NCBI RefSeq assembly: GCF_008033385.1
Contig: NZ_VOGY01000012.1
Span: 1 to 64,000, forward strand
Length of the DNA: 64,000 nt
Source of the DNA: Algibacter pacificus
GTDB lineage: Bacteria > Bacteroidota > Bacteroidia > Flavobacteriales > Flavobacteriaceae
Reading direction: 5' to 3'
This document shows, one piece after another, positions 25,737-34,022 of the stretch. The translations under genes were made by a program, and so were the position numbers. Below the pieces are notes generated by a model. It had not been told where the DNA came from. It did no database searches and saw only the letters and a list, made by a program, of their open reading frames with translations. Every line of letters starts with the position of its first letter. Position 1 is the first letter of the stretch.

Positions 25737-26897
25737 ATGAATAATTTTGAATTTAAAAATCCTACCAAAATAATTTTTGGAAAAGAGGCTATTAAAAAAT
25801 TAGAAAATGAAATTCCAAACGATGCCAAAGTATTATTGCTTTATGGCGGTGGAAGTATAAAAAAAAATGGGGTTTACGAACAGGTAAAAACAGCCTTATC
25901 TAATTTTAATGTTGTAGAGTTTGGAGGTATTCCTGCCAATCCCGAATATGATACCTTAATAAAAGCGCTAACCCTTATAAAAGATGAAAAAATTACATAT
26001 TTATTGGCTGTAGGTGGTGGTTCTGTTATAGATGGTACTAAATTTTTATCGGCAGCAGCTTTATTTAATGGTGCTACGCCGTGGGATATTTTAACTCAAA
26101 AGATTAGAACAGAAAAAGGAATGCCTTTTGGAACGGTTTTAACCCTACCCGCAACAGGATCTGAAATGAATTCTGGAGCCGTGATTACCCGAGCAGAAAC
26201 AAAAGAAAAACTAGCCATGGGTGGTCCTGGTTTATTCCCAGAGTTTTCTATATTAGATCCACAGGTTATTGCTTCTATTCCACGTCGTCAATTGGCAAAT
26301 GGTTTAACCGATGCATTTACACATGTTTTAGAACAATATATGACCTATCCAGTAGGAGCGCTTTTACAAGATCGTTTTGCCGAAAGTATTTTACATACCC
26401 TTTTAGAGGTTGCTCCTAAAGTATTAAAAAACCCATCCAATTATCAAGCAGCAGCAAACTTTATGTGGAGTTGTACCATGGCATTAAACGGACTTATTCA
26501 AAAAGGCGTCCCTAACGATTGGGCTGTTCATGCCATGGGACATGAGTTAACCGCTTTATTTGGTATAGATCACGCTCGTACATTAGCTATTATTGTTCCT
26601 AGTCATTATAAATATAATTTTGAAGCTAAAAAAGAAAAATTAGCACAATATGCCGAACGTGTTTGGCAGATTACAGAAGGGAGTATAGATGATAAAGCTT
26701 ATGCGGCTATTGAAAAAACAGTAAATTTTTTCCATGAATTGGGCATCGATACCAAATTATCAGATTACACAATCGATTACCAAGGTACTGCCGAAGAAAT
26801 TGCAAAAAGATTTACAGATCGAGGCTGGTTAGCTTTAGGTGAACATCAAGACATAACACCTGAAAAAGTAGAAAAAATTGTAAAAATGGCTTATTAA
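25737..26897 (+). CDS. Iron-containing alcohol dehydrogenase, YqhD-like (NADPH-dependent aldehyde reductase)
   Basis: 386 residues matching the YqhD/BDH branch of Fe-dependent alcohol dehydrogenases: LLYGGGSIKKNG (dinucleotide loop with Gly-Gly-Gly-Ser), LLAVGGGSVIDGTKF, PATGSEMNSGAVI, metal-binding Asp and His in GLTDAFTHVLEQY and MGHELTALFGIDHARTLA. YqhD-type enzymes reduce a wide range of toxic aldehydes (glyoxal, acrolein, malondialdehyde) with NADPH and give protection from oxidative lipid breakdown. Length equals E. coli YqhD (387). It is last in the TetR operon and is followed by a strong terminator. A second Fe-ADH of another subfamily is at 32702. Confidence 0.9.
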   Translation: MNNFEFKNPTKIIFGKEAIKKLENEIPNDAKVLLLYGGGSIKKNGVYEQVKTALSNFNVVEFGGIPANPEYDTLIKALTLIKDEKITYLLAVGGGSVIDGTKFLSAAALFNGATPWDILTQKIRTEKGMPFGTVLTLPATGSEMNSGAVITRAETKEKLAMGGPGLFPEFSILDPQVIASIPRRQLANGLTDAFTHVLEQYMTYPVGALLQDRFAESILHTLLEVAPKVLKNPSNYQAAANFMWSCTMALNGLIQKGVPNDWAVHAMGHELTALFGIDHARTLAIIVPSHYKYNFEAKKEKLAQYAERVWQITEGSIDDKAYAAIEKTVNFFHELGIDTKLSDYTIDYQGTAEEIAKRFTDRGWLALGEHQDITPEKVEKIVKMAY

Positions 26898-26925
26898 ATT
26901 TATAATAAAAGCCTAAAAACAGTTT

Positions 26926-26960
26926 AAAAAGGTTGCCTAATTAATTAAGCAACCTTTTTT
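26926..26960 (+). terminator. Terminator of the TetR/detoxification operon
   Basis: GGTTGC/GCAACC core stem (26931-26936 and 26949-26954) extended by flanking A and T runs, with an inner TTAATTAA palindrome, followed by TTTTTT. About 30 bases after the YqhD-like gene. Confidence 0.75.
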
Positions 26961-27225
26961 ATTTGTAAATTATTCCTTGTTTTTAATATAATTTTTAAAG
27001 CAGAAACCTGTGCGTGTAATTATTTGGTTTTTACAATTAAAGCTTGTTAATGTAGATATCAATCCCGTTTGCATTTAAATATTCCAGTAGTTATTATGAA
27101 TTCTAACTAAACCTCTACTAAAACCACTTTTTAATCGATTAAACATGTTTTTTATCTATTATATCTAATAAATATCATGGTTTATTGCGGTAAAATCTTT
27201 GCTTTAAATAATTTTACTACTTATA
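26961..27225. other. Upstream region of the first histidine kinase
   Basis: With the terminator and leader hairpin this forms a 368-base gap. It holds one notable element: a 38-base block at 27127-27164 that recurs about 100 bases before the start of the second kinase gene. No reading frame is supported. Confidence 0.45.
27127..27164 (+). promoter_or_regulatory. Upstream element shared by the two TPR-kinase genes, copy 1
   Basis: The string TTTTAATC-ATTAAA-TG-TTTTTATCT-TATAT (dashes mark variable bases) occurs here and at 29388-29424, each about 100 bases before the respective start codon. It was either inherited with the gene duplication and kept for regulation, or is a promoter region. Confidence 0.45.
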
Positions 27226-27260
27226 TTGGGCTATATATAACTTCCCATTATATAGCCCAA
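27226..27260 (+). promoter_or_regulatory. Strong leader hairpin directly before the first kinase start codon
   Basis: Perfect 12-bp stem TTGGGCTATATA/TATATAGCCCAA (27226-27237 and 27249-27260) with an 11-base loop; only five bases separate it from the ATG at 27266. No T-run follows, so it is not a terminator of an upstream gene. In RNA it would crowd the ribosome-entry region, suggesting translational control. Confidence 0.55.
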
Positions 27261-27265
27261 AACTT

Positions 27266-29338
27266 ATGCAAGCTATTTTTAAAATATATCGCCGCAGTTT
27301 ATCCTATATCGGGATTTATTTTATACTAGCTTTTTTTTTAAATAGCTTTTCTGTCTGGTGTCAAAACAGAACAAAAGAAGACATACAGGCTAAAATTAGT
27401 ACACTTCGAGAAACTCCAAATTTTCAAAAAGACACCACATATATTAATTTAGTATACCGATTAGGCAGAGAATATTTGAGTTATAATTTAGACAGTTTAC
27501 TTATTGGTGCTAATGAAATTATTAAATTAAGTCAAGCCATTAAATACACAAAGGGTGAAGCTTTAGGATATTTAAATAAAGGCGGGTATTATTCTGGTAC
27601 GGGTCAACAAGAGCTAGCTATTAAATGCTTTACTAAAGCAATTTCAAAAGCAAAAAAAACTAATGCTTTAGAAATTATATTAGAATCTAAGAGCGAATTA
27701 GGTAACGAGTATGCTTTTCAAGATGAGTATGCTAAAGCCTTACAGGAATATTTAAGTGGTATTGAAATAGCAAAAGAAAATAATAGTACATCCTATTTGT
27801 CTGTATATTATATTAACCTTTCCGTGCTTTATAGTAGCCAAAAAGAATATAACCAAACCATCTATTTTTTAAATAAAGCCATGAAGCTTAATAAAATAAA
27901 GGGGGATAAAAGGTTAACCGGAATAACCCTTTCTAATTTAGCATATACTTATGTGGAAATTGGAGATATAGCAAATGCCTCCATACATGTAGATGAGTGT
28001 ATTTCTATTTTCGAAAACTTAAAACTACATCATTGGCTCACTTATGCTTATGAAATTAAAGCAAATATTTACATTGAACAAAATCAATTTAGTAATGCAT
28101 TAATGTGGTTGAAAAAAAGTGAAGGCATTAATGAAAAAATCGATCAAAAACGCTATAAAATTGAGTTATATACACTTATGGCTCAAGCTTATTTTGGACT
28201 TAACAATTATGAACTTTCCGAAAGCTATGCTATGAAAGCTTTAAAGCTTTCAAAAGAATTCAATTCATTAGTAAACCGTAATGATATCTTAGATATTCTC
28301 TTTAAAATAAAAAAAATAACTGGCGACCTTTTTGCTGCACTTAGCTATTTAGAGGAATTGAAAGCCATTGCCGATACCATCAATATAAACAATAATAAAA
28401 AAGAATTACGAATATTAAAAACTAACCAAGCATTCAAACAAGAAAAAGAACAATATATTTTAATCAATAAAGAACGGCGTATAAAACATCGAAGTTATAT
28501 CTTTATTGCAGTACTCATAATTCTCTCCTTTCTAACTGTTATTATTATTCTGAAAAAAAATAATAAAACGCAAAGCAGACTAAATCAAAAACTTTTAGAA
28601 AACACAAAAGCATTAGAGAAAAATCAAAAACATTTAAATGAAGTCAATGCTACTAAAAACAAATTATTTTCTATTATTGCTCACGATTTGAGAGGTCCCA
28701 TAAATACGTTTAAATCTCTCTTCGATTTGTTTTTTAGTAGTGATCTTACGGCTAAAGAATTTATAACATTTATGCCGCAAATTGGCAAAAATATAGACAG
28801 TATCGCTTTTACCTTGAATAACTTGTTAACCTGGGGACAAACGCAAATGAATGGTTTGGTAACAAAACCAAGTGTTACAGCTGTAAAAACACTTGTTGAC
28901 GAAAATATTAGGCTGCTTTCCAAGCAAGCCGAGGAAAAACATATACAAATTATAGGTGCCATAAGCTCGAAGGTTATCGTGTGGTGTGATAGAAACCAGA
29001 TCGATATTGTTATTCGTAATTTAATTAGTAACGCGGTTAAATTTACCCCTATCCAAGGCACAATAACTATTAGTGCTATAGATAAAAAGGAAGCCTGGGA
29101 ATTACAAGTTAAGGATACTGGGGTGGGTATGGATTCTAAAACTTTATCGAATATTTTTAAAGATAAATTTACGTCATCATCTTATGGTACCATGAATGAA
29201 AAAGGAACAGGTTTAGGACTTAAAGTATGTAAAGAAATGGTGAAAAATAATGGTGGACAAATTTGGGTAGAAAGTGTTTTAAATCAAGGAACTTCTTTTT
29301 TCTTTACCATACCAAAGCCACCAAAAAGTGATAATTGA
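27266..29338 (+). CDS. Sensor histidine kinase with TPR sensor region (paralogue 1)
   Basis: 690 residues. A signal peptide (IGIYFILAFFLNSFSVWCQ) is followed by about 350 residues of TPR repeats in the periplasm (for example YLNKGGYYSGTGQQELAIKCFTKAISKA, EYAKALQEYLSGIEIAKENN), a transmembrane helix (YIFIAVLIILSFLTVIIIL), a short coiled coil, then HisKA with the phospho-acceptor His473 in FSIIAHDLRGPINTF. The ATPase domain has N box IRNLISNAVKF, G1 DTGVGM and G2 GTGLGLKVCKEM. All catalytic motifs are intact. No receiver or response regulator gene is adjacent, so the partner is elsewhere. A close paralogue follows at 29521. TPR input suggests sensing of a protein or peptide partner (inference). 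Confidence 0.92.
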   Translation: MQAIFKIYRRSLSYIGIYFILAFFLNSFSVWCQNRTKEDIQAKISTLRETPNFQKDTTYINLVYRLGREYLSYNLDSLLIGANEIIKLSQAIKYTKGEALGYLNKGGYYSGTGQQELAIKCFTKAISKAKKTNALEIILESKSELGNEYAFQDEYAKALQEYLSGIEIAKENNSTSYLSVYYINLSVLYSSQKEYNQTIYFLNKAMKLNKIKGDKRLTGITLSNLAYTYVEIGDIANASIHVDECISIFENLKLHHWLTYAYEIKANIYIEQNQFSNALMWLKKSEGINEKIDQKRYKIELYTLMAQAYFGLNNYELSESYAMKALKLSKEFNSLVNRNDILDILFKIKKITGDLFAALSYLEELKAIADTININNNKKELRILKTNQAFKQEKEQYILINKERRIKHRSYIFIAVLIILSFLTVIIILKKNNKTQSRLNQKLLENTKALEKNQKHLNEVNATKNKLFSIIAHDLRGPINTFKSLFDLFFSSDLTAKEFITFMPQIGKNIDSIAFTLNNLLTWGQTQMNGLVTKPSVTAVKTLVDENIRLLSKQAEEKHIQIIGAISSKVIVWCDRNQIDIVIRNLISNAVKFTPIQGTITISAIDKKEAWELQVKDTGVGMDSKTLSNIFKDKFTSSSYGTMNEKGTGLGLKVCKEMVKNNGGQIWVESVLNQGTSFFFTIPKPPKSDN

Positions 29339-29387
29339 TTTTTTTTATGTTACACGTAACAATTTCCATTTTATTAGCTAAAAAACG

Positions 29388-29424
29388 CTTTTAATCTATT
29401 AAATTTGCTTTTTATCTTTATATA
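29388..29424 (+). promoter_or_regulatory. Upstream element shared by the two TPR-kinase genes, copy 2
   Basis: Same conserved block as at 27127-27164, here about 97 bases before the start codon of the second kinase. It contains TAAATTTG, a TAnnTTTG match, which copy 1 does not keep. Confidence 0.45.
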
Positions 29425-29520
29425 TTGGATTTAAGTCCACTTTCATATTGGTAATTGTGGTATTATAATGTAATTTACAACTAATAGAATCATGCGTGTA
29501 AGTTTGTTAAATAGAGGATA

Positions 29521-31596
29521 ATGAGCTGTAGAAGAATAATAAATAAATTAGATCCCGTAAAGATATCAAATCTCGCTTTATGGGTTATTATTATTTCTTG
29601 TTTAAACAGTTTCTCTTTACAGGCACAAAAATCAATAAAAAAAGACTTACAACTTAAAATAAAAACGCTTCAAAAAACTCATAATTTTAAGAAAGACACC
29701 GTCTATATTAATTTATTGTATGATTTAGGGATGCAATATAGCCAATACAACCTAGACAGCTTACGTATTGTTTCTAACGAGTCTTTAAATCTAAGTGATA
29801 AAGCAAATTATATAAAAGGGCAAATACAGGGTAATTTGCTCAAAGGCTTGTATTTTTCTAATAAGGGTGAACAAGATCAGGCCATTTTATATTTTTCTAA
29901 AGCAATATCCGATGCAGCAGCCACAAATGAAATAAATTTATTTCTAGAATCTAAAATTAAATTAGCCGTAGAATATAAATTTAAAGATGATTACGCTAAA
30001 GCACTAAAACAATATTTAGATGCCATTCAAATAGCCAAAACCTTTAATAAATATAATTTTTTATCTAGATGTTATGTAAACATTTCTGTAATTTATAGCA
30101 TACAAAAGGAGTACCATCAAGCTATTTTCTATTTAATGAAGGCTATGGAACTCAATAAAAAAGATGAAAATGATATCATGGCAGCAAAAACCATGACTAA
30201 TATAACCGATTGCTATATTAAAATAGGAGATTTAAAAAATGCATCTAGTATGGTAAACCGTGCTATAGCTATTTTTAAACCAGCTAAATTAGATTCTTGG
30301 TTGGCCTATGCTTTTGAATTAAAAGGGACTATTTATTTAAAACAAGAGAATTTTAATCTGGCTTTAATTTGGTTAAAAAAAAGCGAGAACATTCATAAAC
30401 AAATTGATAAAAATCGATACAAAATTCCTTTATTTACACGCCTATCTAAAACGTATTTTGGCTTAAAAGAAATAGATTTTGCTGAAAATTATGCAAAAAA
30501 AGCACTTCAACTATCTAAAACGTTAAAAATAATAGATGGCCGTGATGCTATTTTAGAACTACTATACAAATTAGAAAAAGAAAGAAGACAACCAGAAAAA
30601 GCTATAACATACTTAGAAGAGCTAAAAACTATTTTAGACACGATAAATAAAAAAAACAACAGAAAAGAATTAAGAAGACTAAAATCTAATCTCGACTTTG
30701 AACAAGAAAAAGAACAATATATCTTAGAGAATGAACAACAACAAATTAAACAACTTAGCTATATTTATATTGCTTTATTAATAATTCTCGCGTTTTTGGT
30801 TATTATCATTATTCTAAAAAGAAACAATAAAGAACAAAATATTTTAAACCAAAAATTAACAGAAAACACGAGAGAATTACAACAAAACGAAGCCCATTTA
30901 AATGATGTTAATACCACTAAAAACAAGCTGTTTTCAATTATTGCTCACGACTTGAAAGGCCCTATAAATTCATTCAAAGAACTCTTCGATTTATTTAATA
31001 AAAGTGAGCTAACAACAGAAGAATTTATAGAGTTTATGCCACAAATTGGCGAAAATATAGACAGTATTGCTTTTACGCTAAACAACCTATTAACGTGGGG
31101 ACAAACACAAATGAATGGTCTAGTAACCGAACCCAGTTTAACAAACATAAAAACTTTGGTAGATGAAAATATTGCATTACTCTCCAAACAAAGAGAGAGT
31201 AAATCAATACAAATTACAAATACTTTAAATCTTGATGTTGTCAGTTGGTGCGATAAAAACCAAATTGATATTGTTATTCGTAACCTAATTAGTAATGCTT
31301 TGAAATTTACACATAAACAAGGAGCAATTCATATACATGCATCAGAACAATCTAACTTATGGAAAATAGAAGTTAAAGATAATGGCATTGGCATTAGTAA
31401 AACCGCCTTAACTACTATTTTTAAAGAAAAAGACACATCAACGTCCTACGGTACAATGAATGAAAAAGGAACAGGTTTAGGTCTTCGAGTATGCAAGGAA
31501 ATGGTAAAAAATAATGGCGGCCACATTTGGGTAGAAAGCGAAATAAACATAGGAACTTCTTTCTATTTTACTATTCCAAAAACAAAGGCCACCTAA
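29521..31596 (+). CDS. Sensor histidine kinase with TPR sensor region (paralogue 2)
   Basis: 691 residues, the same architecture as the preceding gene: signal peptide (ALWVIIISCLNSFSLQAQ), periplasmic TPR array (GNLLKGLYFSNKGEQDQAILYFSKAISDA and similar), transmembrane helix (YIYIALLIILAFLVIIIIL), HisKA with His476 in FSIIAHDLKGPINSF, N box IRNLISNALKF, G1 DNGIGI, G2 GTGLGLRVCKEM. Blocks such as FMPQIGxNIDSIAFTLNNL and LTWGQTQMNGLV are shared with paralogue 1, while the sensor parts differ much more. So it arose by tandem duplication with divergence of the input domain. Again no response regulator is next to it. The kinase could work as homodimer or, given the shared dimerisation region, as heterodimer with paralogue 1 (inference). 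Confidence 0.92.
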   Translation: MSCRRIINKLDPVKISNLALWVIIISCLNSFSLQAQKSIKKDLQLKIKTLQKTHNFKKDTVYINLLYDLGMQYSQYNLDSLRIVSNESLNLSDKANYIKGQIQGNLLKGLYFSNKGEQDQAILYFSKAISDAAATNEINLFLESKIKLAVEYKFKDDYAKALKQYLDAIQIAKTFNKYNFLSRCYVNISVIYSIQKEYHQAIFYLMKAMELNKKDENDIMAAKTMTNITDCYIKIGDLKNASSMVNRAIAIFKPAKLDSWLAYAFELKGTIYLKQENFNLALIWLKKSENIHKQIDKNRYKIPLFTRLSKTYFGLKEIDFAENYAKKALQLSKTLKIIDGRDAILELLYKLEKERRQPEKAITYLEELKTILDTINKKNNRKELRRLKSNLDFEQEKEQYILENEQQQIKQLSYIYIALLIILAFLVIIIILKRNNKEQNILNQKLTENTRELQQNEAHLNDVNTTKNKLFSIIAHDLKGPINSFKELFDLFNKSELTTEEFIEFMPQIGENIDSIAFTLNNLLTWGQTQMNGLVTEPSLTNIKTLVDENIALLSKQRESKSIQITNTLNLDVVSWCDKNQIDIVIRNLISNALKFTHKQGAIHIHASEQSNLWKIEVKDNGIGISKTALTTIFKEKDTSTSYGTMNEKGTGLGLRVCKEMVKNNGGHIWVESEINIGTSFYFTIPKTKAT

Positions 31597-31692
31597 TATT
31601 GTTATACCAATAATTTATTTTAAATATCTAGTATTTTTTGACAGGTATTTACATATAAACGACAAAGTTTTTAATCTAAAAAAAAAACAATT

Positions 31693-32490
31693 ATGCCTAC
31701 AAAATACGTTTTAATGTTTTTCTCCATAATGTGGTTGTTATCATGCAATTATAAAGAGAAAAAAAACTCACCTAAAATAATAGAAACAACAACTAAAACC
31801 CCCTCGCCTATTTCTTTAACAAAATCTGAAAAAATATTAAATGAAACCATTAGGGCTCATGGTGGTAATTTATACAAAACCGCTAAGTATTCATTTGTTT
31901 TTAGAGGCAATACGTTTCAATTTATAAATGATGGTTCTAATTACGAATACACCAAAACCTATAAAAAAGGAGATTCATTAATTAAAGATGTTTTAAAAAA
32001 CGGGGTCTTTACAAGAACGGTTGATAACACAGCCATCACACTTTCAGAAAAAGACATTGCCAGCGGTAGCGGAACCATAAATTCTGTAATTTATTTTGCT
32101 ACACTACCCTATAAGCTGAATGATGACGCCGTGAATTCTAAATACATTGAAAACACCACCATCAAAGGGAAAACTTATGATGTTATTGAAATTACCTTTA
32201 ACCAAGATGGTGGTGGTGAAGATCACGACGATGAATACTACTATTGGATAAATACAAACACTAAAAAAATAGATTACTTAGCCTATAATTACAGCGTAAA
32301 TAAAGGTGGTGTTCGTTTTAGAAGAGCTTATAACAAGCGTGTTGTAAACGGTATTACCTTTCAAGATTATGTGAATTATAAAGCACCAGTGGGTACGCCT
32401 TTAAAAGATTTACCGACCCTTTTTGAAGCTAACCAACTTACAGAACTTTCTAAAATAAATACGGAAGATGTTGTCAACCTGAATAAGTAA
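31693..32490 (+). CDS. DUF6503-like lipoprotein
   Basis: 265 residues with a lipoprotein signal (MFFSIMWLLSC, lipid Cys near residue 18) and a Thr/Lys-rich tether. The body begins EKILNETIRAHGGNLYKTAKYSFVFRG and later has an acidic loop (GGGEDHDDEYYYWIN), resembling the flavobacterial DUF6503 family, whose fold is similar to outer-membrane lipoprotein carriers of the LolA/LppX kind. It could bind a lipid or hydrophobic ligand, but that is family-level inference. It lies about 100 bases after the second kinase gene and is closed by a very strong hairpin terminator. Confidence 0.68.
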   Translation: MPTKYVLMFFSIMWLLSCNYKEKKNSPKIIETTTKTPSPISLTKSEKILNETIRAHGGNLYKTAKYSFVFRGNTFQFINDGSNYEYTKTYKKGDSLIKDVLKNGVFTRTVDNTAITLSEKDIASGSGTINSVIYFATLPYKLNDDAVNSKYIENTTIKGKTYDVIEITFNQDGGGEDHDDEYYYWINTNTKKIDYLAYNYSVNKGGVRFRRAYNKRVVNGITFQDYVNYKAPVGTPLKDLPTLFEANQLTELSKINTEDVVNLNK

Positions 32491-32530
32491 TAGATTTAAA
32501 TCAAATTTTATTATTTTTAAGAAACTTTAT

Positions 32531-32580
32531 TAAAATCAAAAAGCTCTGAATAGCATGCAATTCAGAGCTTTTTGATTTTA
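32531..32580. terminator. Strong symmetric terminator hairpin
   Basis: 20-bp perfect stem with A-run on the left and T-run on the right (arms at 32531-32550 and 32561-32580, core AGCTCTGAA/TTCAGAGCT, 10-base loop). It would work in both directions; here it ends the lipoprotein transcript. Confidence 0.85.
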
Positions 32581-32701
32581 TGAATTTGAAATTTTAGACA
32601 CTCATAAAGCTGATGGAGATTTCAAATGATAAATATCATATAATTCATTCAACTTATATAAGATCTTTGAAGTATTATAAATCAGGAAATAAAAAGATAA
32701 C

Positions 32702-33856
32702 ATGTTACAAAACAGAAGAATATATTTACCACCTTTAAGTCTTATCGGACCAGGAGCATTAAATGATTTAGGAGAAGAATTAAAAAGCTTAAATTATAAA
32801 AAGGCGCTATTTGTTACTGATAAAATTTTAGTAAAATTAGGTGTGGCTCAAAAAGTACTTGATGTTGTAAAATCAGCCAAAATAGAGGTTGTTGTTTTTG
32901 ATGATGTGCACCCCAACCCAACAGTAAAAAATGTTGATCACGGTTTGGCTTTATTAAAAGAAAACAATTGCGATTTTATAATCACACTTGGAGGAGGCTC
33001 GCCTCAAGATTGTGGGAAAGCCATTGGAATATTAGCTACAAATGGTGGGAAAATTGGAGATTATGAAGGCATTAACTTATCTAAACAAAAATCGTTACCA
33101 TTAATAGCCATTAATACGACCGCAGGTACAGCCAGTGAAGTTACTATTAATTATGTGATTACAGACGAAAAACGCCATATAAAAATGGTCATGGTCGATA
33201 AAAACTGCTTAGTTTCTATTGCCGTAAATGATCCTGTATTAATGTTAGGGAAACCTGCAGGGCTTACCGCAGCTACAGGCATGGATGCTTTAACACATGC
33301 CATAGAAACCTATGTAACCAAAGGGGCTTTTGGTTGGTCTGACGCCTTAGCACTAGAAGCTATAAAACTAATTTCTCAAAGTTTAGAAATTGCGGTTGTC
33401 GACGGACAAAATCTCGAAGCTAGAAGTAAAATGGCTTGGGGGCAGTTTATTGCAGGTCAGGCATTTTCTAATGCAGGTTTAGGTTTTGTACATTCTATGG
33501 CACATCAATTAGGAGGCATGTATGATATGCCACATGGCGTTGCAAATGCTATTTTGTTACCGCACGTAGAAAAATTTAATCTTCCTGCATGTGCTCATAA
33601 ATTAAAAAAAGTAGCAAGAGCCATGGGAGTTGGCGTTTTAGAAATGAGCGATACTCAAGGTGCTAATGCCGCTATTGAAGCTATTAAAGCGTTATCAAAA
33701 TCAGTAGGAATTCCTTCTGGTTTAAAAGAGTTTAATGTTAAAGAAGAAGACTTTGAAGAAATGGCTAAAAATGCTTTAGCCGATGTTTGTACAGGTGGAA
33801 ACCCAAGAGAAGTTACTTTAGAAGACACTATTGCTATTTATAAAGCCGCGATGTAA
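32702..33856 (+). CDS. Iron-containing alcohol dehydrogenase (class III, YiaY/FucO-like)
   Basis: 384 residues of the group III Fe-ADH family: FVTDKILVKLGVAQKVLDVV, ITLGGGSPQDCGKAIG (NAD-binding), TTAGTASEVTINYVIT, and metal ligands in GMDALTHAIETYV and GFVHSMAHQLGGMYDMPHGVANAILLPH (Asp and three His). Both dinucleotide and metal sites are complete. It interconverts alcohols and aldehydes with NAD(H); members act on ethanol, methanol, lactaldehyde or threonine. It differs in subfamily from the YqhD-like enzyme at 25737. It is flanked by terminators on both sides, so it is a single-gene unit. Confidence 0.9.
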   Translation: MLQNRRIYLPPLSLIGPGALNDLGEELKSLNYKKALFVTDKILVKLGVAQKVLDVVKSAKIEVVVFDDVHPNPTVKNVDHGLALLKENNCDFIITLGGGSPQDCGKAIGILATNGGKIGDYEGINLSKQKSLPLIAINTTAGTASEVTINYVITDEKRHIKMVMVDKNCLVSIAVNDPVLMLGKPAGLTAATGMDALTHAIETYVTKGAFGWSDALALEAIKLISQSLEIAVVDGQNLEARSKMAWGQFIAGQAFSNAGLGFVHSMAHQLGGMYDMPHGVANAILLPHVEKFNLPACAHKLKKVARAMGVGVLEMSDTQGANAAIEAIKALSKSVGIPSGLKEFNVKEEDFEEMAKNALADVCTGGNPREVTLEDTIAIYKAAM

Positions 33857-33916
33857 AACTATAAATTTTACCATAATTTAAGGTGCTAAAATTATTTGAG
33901 CACAAACTTTATTTTG

Positions 33917-33955
33917 AAAAAAAGACTGTATTTTTAAAATTATAGTCTTTTTTTT
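33917..33955 (+). terminator. Terminator after the Fe-ADH gene
   Basis: Stem AAAGACTGTA/TATAGTCTTT (33921-33930 and 33941-33950, one G-U pair) with a 10-base loop, preceded by A-run and followed by TTTTT. Confidence 0.75.
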
Positions 33956-34022
33956 CATTTAATACTAACCTAAATAAAAATCCATAACGTATAATCTTAA
34001 TTTAAATCTATTGGATTAGATA

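Noticed and set aside
28681-29061. Open frame opposite the histidine kinase domain, also seen opposite the second kinase
   Set aside because: Both are antisense shadows of the conserved HisKA-ATPase region, which explains why they resemble each other.
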